Shown piece after piece: positions 47,705 to 59,421 of a stretch of DNA of 64,000 nucleotides; position 1 is the first letter of the stretch; each line of letters opens with the position of its first letter. Source of the stretch: Tricholomella constricta (Eukaryota; Basidiomycota; Agaricomycetes; Agaricales; Lyophyllaceae). The notes under the pieces were generated by a model. That model saw nothing but the letters and a program-made list of their open reading frames with translations. It did no database searches and had not been told where the DNA came from. A program made the position numbers and the translations under genes. Location of the stretch: assembly GCA_013368375.1 (NCBI GenBank), contig JAACJP010000001.1:1488001-1552000 (forward strand), given 5' to 3'.

Positions 47705-50700
47705 TTACGACCGCTGAGCGAGTTCCTTCTTTGACTTGTAGAATTCGGAGAATGATAGCCGAACGCCCAAGAAACGACAGTCGAGGTCAGGATGGACTTG
47801 CAAGAGGTGCACAATAGTCTGTGCCCGTTCTGAGAAGGACAAACTGTACTCCGCAAGTCTTTCCAGCAACCCGGGTAAGGCATCTGACGAGTGTGTACCC
47901 TCGTTATCATTGCCGCGACGAGTAAACACACCCTTTTGTACAGTCATTCATACAGGTCCTGTTACGTAGCATGGAATGAAAGCTTACCCTTTGTGAATCC
48001 AGTTCTTCATCCCGTCGAGAAGATTCCGTTAAACAATAGTTATAGAAGTTATCCTATGATATGATGTGAGTGTCGTCCTCTATTGCAATATTACGTACGT
48101 ACAGTGGCGTCGCGGAAATGCAGGATAGTCGAAAAGACTTCCTTGACTTGAGTCAAGACTGTTTCCTGTTGATATATGATGCAGTGAAATGTTAAACATG
48201 AAATATCTGCGTACCTCTTTTCCCGTCTTTGGGCTCAGTAGCAGTACCTTTCTGACCATACGGTCCAGATAGGATCGATGTGCCTCTATGAGTGCATCCA
48301 AGTCCCCCTCTTTCTTGTTCAAAAAATCGTTCAGGATCGTCCACGAGCACTCAATGACTTCTAGATGGCAGTACGCTTGCATCTGGCGAACAAAATGAAT
48401 CATCTCTGCCATGGCAATCCGTATCTTATGCCACTCGAACTCAAGCTCTGATGAAGTCGGTCACCGCGACGCCACGAGATGCTGTGGAGGTCGCTTACCT
48501 GGAACGCGAAGGAAATTACGGGCGCCGGCTAGTCTCATCCAACCCGCGTTCAATGCACCCTCGATGCGTTTCATCTGCCACAAATACCTGAAGAGCTTGA
48601 GGTATTTCTCCATCGACGATGGATCAAGCATGGTGTCGATAGGTGCGTCGACTTTGTACTCCAGCGTGAACACATCCCAACCAATTTCGCCATGTGAGTA
48701 TTCGAGCATCCGTGCATCAAGCCGCCGCCGTACATCCAAAGGATCCCGAATGGCGTTAGACGCCCTCATGGCTGTATCGAGATGGGCAGTAAGATTATGT
48801 CGATACAACGCATTCGCCGGTCGGGTTAGGCTTGCTCTGCACAAGGAGTTAGCGTCAGGTGGAAGACTGAAGGCATAGAGAAGACTACCCAAGAGCTTCC
48901 ATCAGCCTATCGGCGAAATCACCATGCCCTAACAGTAGATAGTTCTTGAGAGCAGAAAGATGGTCCAGCAATTTGAACTTCTCGATGAAAACTTCGAATA
49001 ATCGCTGGCTCGCGATTTGATACGCAGCATCGATGGAGCGCTCAAGTCCAGCTATGTCGCTGTACTTCAGAGCTAAGTGGAGTCAACCCAGGCTGTCCTT
49101 GATAAACCACCAGGACTCACTTCCTCCGGTATTGCTCATCTTCTCGCGTGTGACGACCCAGTCGCTGTCATGACAGCTGTATCGGATAAAATTCAAACTC
49201 TTGCCCGTGGAAAATATCTACCAAGAGAGAATAAAAATTCAAGAGCGTTATTGTGAGGAATGGACGGACCTTTCTTCCAAAAGCTTCCCCAACAAACATC
49301 GGAATCATGTCTTTTTGGAACTGATATTTCGTTTCCCACAGCTTGAGGCCTCCTTCACGCATCCCCGTAATGTCGTCAGAGTCGCCACCAAAACCACCAT
49401 CAGCGGAAAGCTGGCCAATACCTCCCGCCAGGGAGGAAGGATGTACATATTGTAGATGAGCCATCGACAGATCCAATGCAACAAAGAACTCTGAGAATGG
49501 GTCATAAAGCTCTCCGGAAAAGAGCCATTTGTGAAGGGTAGCGAAGAAAGGTTTTGAAACCTTGTAACGTCAGACCAGCCAATTAAACTATAAACTTGGG
49601 GACATACTTCTTCCAAGAGCTGGTCCGTAAATTTGCGAACGAAAGGATCTCCATTATCGGCGTATCCGTGAATCAAATTAACGAGAGCACCACCATGCGC
49701 ATCTGCGGATGTGTTTCAGAGAGATTTAAGAGAAGTGAACATGTGCAGACCTCGGGCACCCTCCACGCAGACGCTCATCATCCGCATACGCAGCCTCCAC
49801 TCGTTGATCCATACGTCGAGCCTTCGCAAGGTTAGACCAGAACCTTCTCTAATCTCGCGCGAGTCATCATAAGCTGATGATCCGTCCTGAGCTCGTGGGG
49901 CCTTGGTAGCCATTTGGGACTCAAGGATGGCGATAAGTCGATAATACTCTGTGAGTTGAGATTGTAGGTGATGGCACAGGCTCTGCTCTATCATACCAAC
50001 ACCTGCCGCAGCCTCAGTGTCACGTACATAAGATTCGACACGAGTGTAAAGATACCCCACTTCCGAGAGTCGATGGATGAGAGCTCTGGTAGGAATCGAT
50101 ATTATATATTTCTGCGGCTAGACGTGAGAATATCGAATACCGTGAAGTTTTTGAACCCACCGCGTCATCGACGAAGATAAGGGTGTTGTCGATATTTGCG
50201 TCGTCATGAAGGGAGAAGCGGACATATTTTCCAGGTATCCCTTGGAGTAGATACAACGCGTCGCGCAAGAGGCATGGTTCAGGAAGCTGCGAAAGGCCTA
50301 TATTAAATCAATTCCATGAAAAAAAAAAAAAGGTAGGAAGCAATCAAGGATACCAATTTTAACGCGATACTCTCTTAGGAGCTCGGCTTTCGTTTTGCCT
50401 TTCGGAAGACGCGTCCGAGAGACGGGATCAATAGGACTCGGAGTTGACGACGAATGACGTGGAGGAGGTGGGGAGGCTAAGGAAGGAAGGAAAGACGTTA
50501 CGGTGTGGGGTTGACGAGACGACGCGAGGCTCTGAAGGAATTGTACGGATGCGTGTTTTCTGGATAGCACAGGCTACGCGTGGTCACGCTCAATCCAAGC
50601 CCAAGAGTGGCGATCGACTCACCTGGTCAAGGAGCCGTGAAAGGAGATTCGTGAATTTCAACGAAGAGACACCAGAAGGCGATGATTGAAGTACTAGGGC

Positions 50701-50980
50701 TCGAGGTTAGCATCGTTCAATATCAATAATAAGGAGTAGTCCAGCCCTCACAGTGTCGTTTGATTTGGTCTGCGAGATATCCCAAGTCTGATTCTTGGTT
50801 GTGGCCTATGTGGCTTGATAGAGATTGGGTTGTTGACATCCTGAGCGAGGTAATGTTCGCTTACCTCGTCAAGATATCCTGGCAGTGGGAAACAAGTTCA
50901 TCTCTAAGGCGCTTGTTGTCACGCGTCGCAGGTACGATGGAGCACACGAGAGATTCAAGAGCAGGGGCGAGCGTCGACAT
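47705..50980 (-). CDS. GCP3: gamma-tubulin complex component 3 (Spc98 / Alp6)
   Basis: Subunit of the gamma-tubulin small complex that nucleates microtubules at spindle pole bodies. Exon 1 (ATG at 50980, MSTLAPALESLVCSIVP) joins through SHIGHNQESDLGYLADQIKR and LLSRLLDQ|SLASSRQPHT to the GRIP1 region: EPCLLRDALYLLQGIPGKYVRFS and HLQSQLTEYYRLIAILE. Next come DPFSEFFVAL-type sequence and FVGEAFGRKI|FSTGKSLNFIRY. The GRIP2 region includes FLLGHGDF-type sequence, DPLDVRRRLDARMLEYSHGE and WDVFTLEYKVDAPIDTMLD. The MAEMIHFVRQMQAY and ECSWTILNDFLNK stretches follow. It ends CRFLGVRLSFSEFYKSKKE, as GCP3 does. The early splices in 50300-50880 are inferred from frame. GCP2 is less likely because the N-terminal motif and C-terminus fit GCP3 better. 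Confidence 0.88.
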
Positions 50981-51273
50981 TCAGTCAAGAAATTTTGGAT
51001 TGGAATGGTTTACTATTGTTAGGCGGTCGGCTTCACGTTCGAGTTGCAATATTTAACGCGCCTACATGTCATGTGATGAATTCGCGTTATCATTGATCAA
51101 ACTGTTCATCGTCTGTCCTCTCTCTGTATTGCTGCCTTTCTTTTTTTATCATTTGCCTTTTTTCATGATACCCGGATCTAACATGCTATTGACCCGGGCT
51201 TTGATCCATGTTTTCAGGTCGACTATTGAACAAGAATTCCACCAGTAATAATGTAAATCAATAGACGCCGATA
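50981..51273. promoter_or_regulatory. GCP3 upstream region / TCTP 3' flank
   Basis: 293 bp with both neighbours on the minus strand. A poly-T tract (TTCTTTTTTTATC) lies near 51140. No gene seen. Confidence 0.4.
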
Positions 51274-52105
51274 TCAAAGCTTGACCTGTTTCAAGCCATC
51301 GTTCCAGAAAGTGAAATATGCTATAGCGTGAGGATCAGCGTTGATGAACAGAAAAACAAAGAAACAACATACGTGTAACACCATCCTCCTGTTTGCAACA
51401 AGATCAGTCCTGGCGACAACGATGGTCGTGACATGTAACTTACACGATAGTTGAGAAGGGCAACCATGCCATCGGGATTCATCGATTCTCCGGAGTACTA
51501 AAGTCTCATATGAGATGCCAGTTTCCGGGGAGATGATACCAATGCTTACGAATTCGTAATCCTTAAAGTTGGCGACAATTTTTTTGGCATATTTCTGAGC
51601 GCCCTCCTCGAAAGCAGTGACGCGGTCAGGGTTTGTCTCAGCCAATTTGGTCTTAATGGCCTTCATGTATCCCTACACAGAGCTTAGTGAATTGATAGTA
51701 TATCATTCCTGCGATGATGTACCTTGAGATATGTGAGGAAGGATTTTTTGTCGAAGGTGGTTTGTTGAAGACGGAAAGAGTGGACAACGTTGTTGACCTG
51801 GGTCGCGCCGTCTTCAAGGGCTTCCTCGGCGTCTTCCGCAGAGGGATTGGCACCTACATGGGTGTTAAAGGCGTTTTTTTATTTTTAAAAACGCCTACTA
51901 TGCCATACCAATGTCAATATCAGCACCAGCCTTCACTGTTACCAGCTGGCAATCAACTTCAAAGACGACGTCGTCAACAAGCTTGCTGGAGCAGATTTTA
52001 CGATCAGCCCGATTGAGACGATTTGAGAAGGGAGCATGGAACTCACATGGGGAAGGCATCCGAGAACATCTCATCGCCGGTCAGGACATCTTCGTACAGC
52101 AACAT
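51274..52105 (-). CDS. TMA19: translationally controlled tumour protein (TCTP)
   Basis: Conserved growth-related protein associated with ribosomes and microtubules. Exon 1 (52105-52047) reads MLLYEDVLTGDEMFSDAFP and splices to IKLVDDVVFEVDCQLVTVKA. It continues with GANPSAEDAEEALEDGATQ, TFDKKSFLTYLK|GYMKAIK and KKIVANFKDYEF|YSGESMNPDG. The end reads MVALLNYREDGVTP and FWNDGLKQVKL. Both TCTP signature regions are present and full length is reached (about 170 residues). Five introns, one with an internal hairpin. Divergent from UTP15 with 181 bp between starts. Confidence 0.95.
51869..51896 (-). other. 10-bp perfect hairpin inside a TCTP intron
   Basis: Arms AGGCGTTTTT and AAAAACGCCT with an 8-nt loop fill half of a 55-nt intron (51908-51854). 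In the transcript the stem lies between the 5' splice site and a TTTAAC branch-like sequence near the acceptor. Confidence 0.7.
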
Positions 52106-52286
52106 GGTGGGCGGCTCAGGATGGTTGAGATTTGCAGGTCTGTTGGGTGTCTGGAGAAAAACTGTTGAATCTTCGGATCGATCAATCTTATCGGACCCTT
52201 ATCACGTGGATCTGAGCTGCAAAATAAAAATGCGTCACGTGAGAGAGACCCTCTAATTTTTTTGGTTAGGCTAGTGTTTGGTGAAG
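52106..52286. promoter_or_regulatory. divergent promoter, TCTP / UTP15, with two E-boxes
   Basis: Two CACGTG palindromes, each preceded by T (TCACGTG), stand at 52203-52208 and 52236-52241, 33 bp apart. Both are within 85 bp of the UTP15 start. They resemble bHLH sites of the Cbf1 or Myc/USF type. Confidence 0.5.
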
Positions 52287-54054
52287 ATGGAATACCAGCC
52301 AGTCGTTGTCCAAACCCACCCTCGCCTGTCCTCCTCAAAGCACAGTCCGGAATCCAGATACTGGCGTCAGTTTAAACACCCTGTTTTCGTCAAAGAATAT
52401 GCACCCATCACGTCGGTCCACTTCTCGCCTTTCAAACCACACCGATACGCTGTGACTGCCGCGACCAGAGTACAAATATATGCCCCCCGCACCCAAAAAA
52501 TCACCAAGACTATCTCGCGATTCAAGGACGTGGCTCGAAGCGGCACCATACGACAAGATGGTAAACTTGTCGTTGCCGGCGATGATAGCGGCCTAGTGCA
52601 GGTGCGGACCCAATTTGCGTGCGAACAGTGTGTGTTTATACTCTTCGTCCCAGGTGTTCGACATAAACTCTCGTGCAATCCTTCGGACCCTTGATTCACA
52701 TAAACAGCCCGTTCACGTCACAAAATTTTCCACCCTTTCACCCACCCAAATCCTATCCTGTTCCGACGACACCACTGCCAAAATCTGGGATGTTCCCTCT
52801 CAATCCACGATAACCACCTTCACATCACACACAGACTACGTACGTTCTGGCCAAATCTCAACCTCCAATCCTCATCTCGTTTTGACTGGGTCTTATGATT
52901 CCACTGTACGGCTTTTCGACTCGCGCTCTGGCCAATGTGAAATGGTCATGAGAGAAAGCTCGACTGCGAGTGCTGCCGGGAATACACCTGTCGAGCAGGT
53001 CCTAATGTTCCCATCAGGGACTGTCGCTCTATCTTCGGCAGGTCCAATAATCCGCGTCTGGGATCTTGTTGCAGGAGGTCGATGTATCCGCGCCCTCTCG
53101 AACCACCAGAAAACTGTCACGGCCCTTGCCTTTGACGCAAACGCCGGCCGGCTTCTTACGGGTTCCCTTGATCAAATGATCAAGGTTTACGATGTGAGCA
53201 CCTACAAGGTCGTGCACACCATGCGATATCCTGCACCAATTTTGTGTCTTGCTATTTCTGTATGTATGATATCTCCACGCGTCTCGCTGCTGTCTGATTG
53301 ATTGGGGGTTAGCCAGATGAAACTCACCTGGTGGCGGGTATGTCTGATGGAACGCTTTCTGTTCGGCGGAGACAAACGAAGACGGCAGAGGGGACGGCCA
53401 TCGATCCCCTGCTTTCGGGCACCTTTGAAGCCTTCCTTGGCACTTCATTTCCGGGTGGCACTGTCCGAGGAAAGGTTCAATCAAAACCGTTAGGTTCTGT
53501 GGACGAGCTTCGGGTAGAAAGTCGACGGACAAAAAGGCTCAAAGACTACGACAGGCTCCTCAAGAGCTTCAAATACTCTGCCGCATTAGACTCAGTTTTA
53601 CGCAAGGTTAGACTGCTTTACTTGAAGAAAAATGGGATACTGACCCGCGAATATCAACAGCAAGTACCTCCGACAACAACATTCTCCCTAATACAAGAGT
53701 TAATCCATCGTGATGGGCTGAGGACAGCACTTTCCGGGCGTGACGATGTTCTCCTTGAACCTGTCCTTCGGCTACTCGTGAGATACATCACTGACCCTCG
53801 TTTCGGTGAAATGGTTTGTGACGTCGCAGGGATTGTGATTGGTACGCGACGATTGTATTGAAGACTGATCATTAGCTAACGAGTCTGTAGATATGTATAC
53901 CCCAATACTGGGCCAATCTCCGTTGATCGACTCCCTATTCCTGCGGCTACGAAAGAAGATAGCAGCGGAAATTCGGTTCCAAAAGGACTTGGTGAAAACA
54001 AAGGGTGCCTTGAACATGGTACTTTCATCTGCGACATCTGTAAACGGAATATAG
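52287..54054 (+). CDS. UTP15: U3 snoRNP protein Utp15
   Basis: WD40 subunit of the t-UTP/UtpA complex, required for rDNA transcription and 18S rRNA processing in the nucleolus. Starts MEYQPVVVQTHPRLSS; the open frame upstream lacks another ATG. The WD propeller is seen as ITSVHFSPFKPHRYAVTAAT, RSGTIRQDGKLVVAGDDSG, ILSCSDDTTAKIWDVPS, HLVLTGSYDSTVRLFD and RLLTGSLDQMIKVYDV. The C-terminal UTP15 domain follows: KRLKDYDRLLKSFKYSAALDS, TFSLIQELIHRDGLRTAL, RLLVRYITDPRFGEMV and FLRLRKKIAAEI. Introns remove the segments near 52601-52653, 53262-53312, 53607-53660 and 53840-53890. It converges on CTNNBL1, with 63 bp between stops. Confidence 0.94.
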
Positions 54055-54117
54055 CTGCCGTTTCGGAAAACGATGTTTTGGATCGACCTCTCGAAAAGAG
54101 GACAATTTGTGATTGTA

Positions 54118-56562
54118 TTACCCGTCCGAGGTGTCCAATGCAGCGATCAGACCCTCCAAAATTTCTTTTTGTGAGGGGGCGCGCTCTGAATCGCTGCCTG
54201 AAGGAACCTCTGGAGCATCATCCACGTTTTTGTGAAATATGCGCAATGTGTTGACAATATCATTGAGAGTTTGGTTCTTCCTGCCCAACATCTGCAGGGC
54301 ATGCGTACGAACCTAAACAACGACTGGTCAGTATTGGGTGAACCGAGGAGGCAAGCCAACCTACCCCATCATCTTCCATGATGATCCACGCCAGGATGTA
54401 GTCCACAGTCTGGAGTGTATATAGGCCACCGTCCAGTCTCCGAAGATACCAGGTGGCCTCCAACTCGGAAGCCTCTTCGTCGTCCGCAACCTCCTGTCAC
54501 TATGTTAGTGTTTGCACGAAGATAGCTGTCATTTACAAACTTGTTTCTCGACTTCAATCTCGTCGTCTGTTGCTTTCAGACGTGTGCGCGCACCGTCCCT
54601 AATTTCCAGTAGCTTGTCTACTTTTTCATAGTTAGACTCGACGAACTTGGCGAGAAGCCGTATTCGTGCCGGGGAATCGGATGCGATGTTCGAGAACAGC
54701 GAAGATATTATACCCAGTATATGCCCAATATCCTCCGAAGGTGGAAGGTTGGCTAAGGGTTTGCTTTTCTTGGTACCCTGGGGACGTGTTAGGTGAAGCC
54801 TCGATTGTTATGAATCGTCCGCACCTTGCCCATGAAGGCTGAGAATAATGTCTTGAGTCCTAGGATGTCTATGAAAGTTTCACAGATTGCTGACCCCGCA
54901 ACACCTGACATTGCATGATTTAGGACTTTGATAGAGCGGGATCTGGATTGCAATTTTTGCCTTAAAGGTTTGTTAGCCACTTGCGACGGTGATATGCGGC
55001 TTGTACCCACTTCATCATCAGGACCATAAGGTCAGTCCCTTCGGCTGCCAGAAATTGGGCTTTAACTGCAGATTCACTGAGTGCTGAGCAAAGAGCGACG
55101 AAGATGTTCTCCATGAATTCAGTCTCATCAGCATCCACAGGGTCGCGACGGCGGTATTGCTGCGATAGTTGAGCTCAATGTGAAACACTCTCCTGGTACG
55201 TTGACTCACAGAAAGCGTTTTGAGAGCAATCTCGACACCATCTTGTTTTCCAAATTCTTGTCTATTTTTCGGATTGTCTTGCAACAGAATGGATAGTAGC
55301 TCCGCTGCGTATCCGCGGTTCTCGTCGTGCGTCTTTGATTGGATACGTTTTAAGATCCAGCCCAATATCGTGGTTTTCTCCACGAGTTTCGTGGACAGCT
55401 GTGGGTTGAAGCCAAGAATGTTCTCAAATATGCCTGCCGCAAGTGGAATAGATGAGATCGCGGGACGGCGTCCAAGCACGGAGTACGTACCCAGAATATG
55501 GAAAACACCAAGCTTGTCGGACTCTTCGCTTTCGTTGAGACGTGGAAGGTTGTCAACCAGGAGTTCGAGAATTGAATTTTCCAGCTGTGACGTACAAAAG
55601 TCAATAATTACAAGAGCTAACGAAAGCAAGTGAACGAACCAGTCCTTCAATAAGAGTCCTGAGGGCCTCCTCAGCAGATTCTTCCGTCTCATCGTCTTCA
55701 TCCTCATTACCGACATCTTCGTCCGTTAGTTCATGCACAACCTCAACCACGTCAATTACGATATCCACATTCTCGTGCGCCAAAAGCCCAACAAGCAACG
55801 CTATTGTACCCGACCGAACAATTTCAGGGTACGCAAGGACGGGAGCCTGCGCCAAGGGTAGCAGGGCTTTTATTGCAGCGTCAAGGTCAGCCTCAGAATC
55901 TATGAACCTGTTTGAATCGTCATTGTTAGATATTTGAGGTTATATGTATGCGCTCACTTTGTAGGGTCGTCTGGGTATTTCGACCGTAGGTCCTGGTTCT
56001 TGTTCACCGCGCGTTCAAACCGAAGAAGCATTCGTCGAATGGCTGTGATGGACATTTCTTCTGACTGGCAAGATTCTGAATTCAGTACGGCATTAGAACG
56101 ACCAACAGCGCAAAAGGAGCACTTACGTCTTCCTGTACACCCTCTCCTGCTGCGTTCTCGAAGATATTCAAGATCTCCTTCTGTTCGGACGTTAGTCCTC
56201 CTCCAAAAAAGCGTCCTTCGTCATCTTCTTCAACAAAGTAATCGGCGTCACCACCAGGCGCGAAGTTCTGATCCATGTCTACATCTTCTTCGTCCTCGAC
56301 TGTCGGAGCGCGCCCGTTTCCTTTTACGTTCTGGCGCGGTTCTCGCGATTTGTTTTCGTCAGCCTGCTGCTGCGGCGCAGTAACGTCCATTTTCAATTTC
56401 TTCAGCATCTCAGGAGTCGGGTTGTCCGGCATTTTCCTCTTGTTTCCCCCGAGAGGAATTTTTGGAACCTGCGGACACCAGAACATGCCGTGCATGGGTT
56501 AGATTCTATCTCAATATTGACAGCACTGATCATTGTACCTTAAATAAGTTGTCGATATCCAT
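54118..56562 (-). CDS. CTNNBL1: beta-catenin-like protein 1 (splicing-associated ARM repeat protein)
   Basis: ARM-repeat protein that binds the Prp19/CDC5L spliceosomal complex. The start at 56562 gives MDIDNLFK|VPKIPLGG followed by the basic segment GNKRKMPDN and an acidic region. Conserved family blocks follow in order: AIRRMLLRFERAVNKNQDLR, YPDDPTKFIDSEADLDAA, LLVGLLAHENVDIVIDVVE and LLVDNLPRLNESEESDK. After these come GVFHILGTYSVLGR, RGYAAELLSILLQDN, RRRDPVDADETEFMENIF, EATWYLRRLDGGLYTLQTVD and YILAWIIMEDD. The C-terminus contains SQKEILEGLIAALDTSDG. All match CTNNBL1 closely in order. Short introns of about 50 nt throughout. Confidence 0.95.
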
Positions 56563-57049
56563 GTCGCTGTATTTTCTCTTTCGGAAACGTTCACGATATG
56601 CAGACGCGTAAATATGTGAAAGGAAGGTCGACGGTTTGCTGCCACCGTGGTCGGAGAAGTTCAGGTACAGAGCGTGGGAAACATGAGCTCAGGTATGGTC
56701 ATCGATTCATCATGCCTATTGCCAGCTGCAGCTGCACCCAAACGCTGCATTCAGAGTGCGCACAGAGAACAGCTACATAACATGTAACGCCTAACGAAGG
56801 TGTCCATCACATAGAAGCTGAACGTACGCCGACAAAGGACTTCAACAAATCTGGACTGAAACACTAAGGATTCTAAGGCAATAGAATTGAAGGCGATCAG
56901 GAATTTCACGAGCAACTGACCACATTGTGACACCAACGAGGCAGAGAAAAAGAACTCGGAAGGACAAGATAAGCGATAATGGTCTAGGTATACAAGGAGC
57001 ATGAACATACACAACGAAACCAGAGCGCCCTCCCTCAACCTCGCAGACT
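56563..57049. promoter_or_regulatory. CTNNBL1 upstream region / RBM42 3' flank
   Basis: 487 bp without a supported gene; both neighbours are on the minus strand. A short minus frame at 56751-57038 has hydrophobic stretches but no start context or splice partners that make sense. Confidence 0.4.
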
Positions 57050-57849
57050 TCAGTAAGGCTTGTGTCGGTTCTTCTTCAGATCTTGTTCAAGTTTCTTTGC
57101 TTTCCTGTGTCCAATCTCCACCGGGCGTATGGCACCGTCGTCCGCTTTCTTTAGCTTGATAGGGCGGTTACCCACGTATTTACCTAGTGTAGATTTTCAG
57201 AGCAACGTGAGAGAGAACAAAGAGGGGGGCTCACCATCCATTTCTTTCCACGCTTTCAAAAAATCTTCTGGATCAGAGAATGCCACAAAGCCATATTTGG
57301 CCTGAAAAGTAATTAGTATGACGCATAGAAAGTGTGATACAATGATCCACCTTCTGACTGAGTCGATCACGAATAACGCGAGCTTTCTGGAAAGAAGTAT
57401 ATTTGTTGAATGCATTGGCAAGAACGTCATCCGATACGTCGTTACTTAGGTCACCGACGAATAAACGGAACCAGGCTGATAGGTCGAGTCAGTCTCCGTC
57501 AGTCCCAGATTGTGGAACACTCACATGGATTCCACTCCAGCAAAGTCTGATCCTCCCACACTTTCCCTCCACCCTTGCGTAAGACTGTCGTTCGCTTTCC
57601 GCCTTTGGCAAGTTTACCACCAGCACCGCCGCGTTTATCGATCATCGCTCCAGGGACATAAACACTCTGCTGAGCGAGAATCCCAACGTCGTATTCATAT
57701 GCGTTTGCCGGCACTGGTGCACTGTGAGATGATGATCCGTTGGCCAGAGGATAGGAAGGTCCCTGGTAAGGTTTATAATAAGGATTAACATCGTATCCGG
57801 CCTGTTGCTGCTGCTGGTACTGGTGGTGATACTGTTGATGGGGATCCAT
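57050..57849 (-). CDS. RBM42: RBM42-like RNA-recognition-motif protein
   Basis: Single-RRM protein related to RBM42, a tri-snRNP/hnRNP K associated splicing factor. The N-terminus is Gln/Tyr-rich (HHQYQQQQQ) and disordered. A linker reads RTTVLRKGGGKVWEDQTLLE followed by WNP|SWFRLFVGDLSNDVSDD. In the RRM, RNP2 is RLFVGDL and RNP1 is KYGFVAF, split from KARVIRDRLSQK by an intron at 57303-57350. The C-terminus KYVGNRPIKLKKADDG and HRKAKKLEQDLKKNRHKPY matches the RBM42 end. ATG at 57849; upstream codons in frame lack another ATG. Confidence 0.88.
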
Positions 57850-58032
57850 TGCGTATATAAATGATGATTGGCAGGAAAGTGTGAGCGTTAAGACCAAAAG
57901 ACGGCAGTGGACAGCGAGGTCCGCAACGACGTTGTCTTACGTAACATTGCCCGATTTGGATGCGCCTTCAAGCTCGTGAAGTTTCGTCCTCTGCTCGTCG
58001 TTGCTTCCAGTCCCCTCCGCCCCTTCCTCAAG

Positions 58033-58190
58033 GTATGTCCATCCACCTACTCGCATTGTCGACCGTGTGCCTGCATAGACGTCAGTTTGGAAATCTCATT
58101 TCCACTGGGGTAGAGGATATTCGATGGATGCACTACTTGTGCTCTGGATGACGGAAATCTGTTATTGCTGGAACTGATCTCTGTCCTCAG
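58033..58190 (+). other. 5'-UTR intron of RPL5
   Basis: GTATGT at 58033 and CAG at 58188-58190 bound a 158-nt intron whose acceptor is followed at once by the ATG of RPL5. It is about three times longer than typical introns here. The preceding leader exon has pyrimidine-rich blocks, as in many ribosomal protein genes. The intron was checked for C/D-box features and none were convincing. Confidence 0.65.
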
Positions 58191-59319
58191 ATGCCGTTCG
58201 TTAAAAAGGTCAAGAACGACGCCTACTTCTCCCGATTCCAGGTTAAGTATCGCCGGCGCCGTGAAGGAAAGACCGATTGTGCGTTACGAGGCCCAATATC
58301 CGCCGTTCTCTTATTCACGTCTATTTTCTAGACTATGCCCGCAAGAGGCTTGTTACCCAGGCGAAGAACAAGTAGTACGTATATCTTCGTATTTTCGATC
58401 GCTTTTATTCAATGTTCGTTCAGCAACGCCCCAAAATACCGCCTCGTGGTTCGCTTCAGCAACCGCTTCATCGCCGTCCAAATTGTCTACGCTCGTCTAC
58501 AAGGCGACTTCATTCTTACGGCTGCAAACTCCAAAGAACTCCCTAGATATGGCATCAACCACGGCCTCACCAATTGGGCAGCTGGTATGATTGTTGACGT
58601 GGTTCTTCGAGTTTCATACTGATAATCTATTCTAGCGTATGCTACTGGGCTCCTGTGCGCCCGTCGGGCTCTTGCAAAACTCGGTCTTGCCGACAAATAT
58701 GAGGGTGTTGCGGAACCCGACGGTACCTTCACAGTAACGGAGGTCGTTGACGACGAAGATGCTCCTCGGCCTTTCAAGGCATACCTCGATGTTGGCTTGA
58801 AGCGAACTTCGACTGGCTCGCGTGTCTTCGGCGCGATGAAAGGTGCCAGCGATGGTGGTATCTACATCCCCCACTCTGAGAAGCGTTTCCCTGGCTATGA
58901 CCCAGAGTCGAAGGAGCTGGACGCGGAGGTGCTGAAGAAGTACATTTTCGGCGGCCATATTGCTGAGTACATGGAGAGCCTTGAGGAGGAAGATGACGAG
59001 CGGTTTGTAGCACAATTCCATCCCCTCTTGCGAACTCTTAATAATGTATCCCAGGTTCAAGAAACAGTTCTCGACCTACCTCGCGGACGGTGTCGGCTCC
59101 GATGATATTGAGGAAATCTATACGAATGCCCACGCAGCCATTCGGGAGGATCCTACCTTCAAGCCCACCGAGAAGTCGAAAGACTGGAAGGCGGAGAGCG
59201 CTAAGTACCGCACGGCAAGACTCACATTGGAACAACGCAAAGCCAACATTGCTGCCAAGATTGAAAAGTTCCATGCTGGTGGCAATGCGGAGGAGGCAGA
59301 CGAGGAGGACGACGAATAA
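58191..59319 (+). CDS. RPL5: 60S ribosomal protein L5 (uL18)
   Basis: Large-subunit protein that carries 5S rRNA into the ribosome. Starts [20 protein letters not shown] directly after the leader intron. Conserved sequence continues: [88 protein letters not shown] and [13 protein letters not shown]. After these come [28 protein letters not shown] and [14 protein letters not shown]. The acidic end [11 protein letters not shown] is fungal in type. The last intron at 59004-59055 was placed by frame and the FKKQFSTYL join. About 300 residues, normal for the family. Confidence 0.96.
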
Positions 59320-59421
59320 AGTGCTGTACTTCGCTGACTTCCGTGTACTTCCTAGCTTCCTTATTATCATGCACATGCTATGTCGTCTAATCTGCGAACG
59401 GATGGTACAAATCATGAAGCA

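Noticed and set aside
58033..58190. Possible C/D-box snoRNA in the RPL5 leader intron (TGGATGA-like and CTGA boxes).
   Set aside because: The C-like box deviates from the consensus, the two boxes are too close together, and no terminal stem pairs them.
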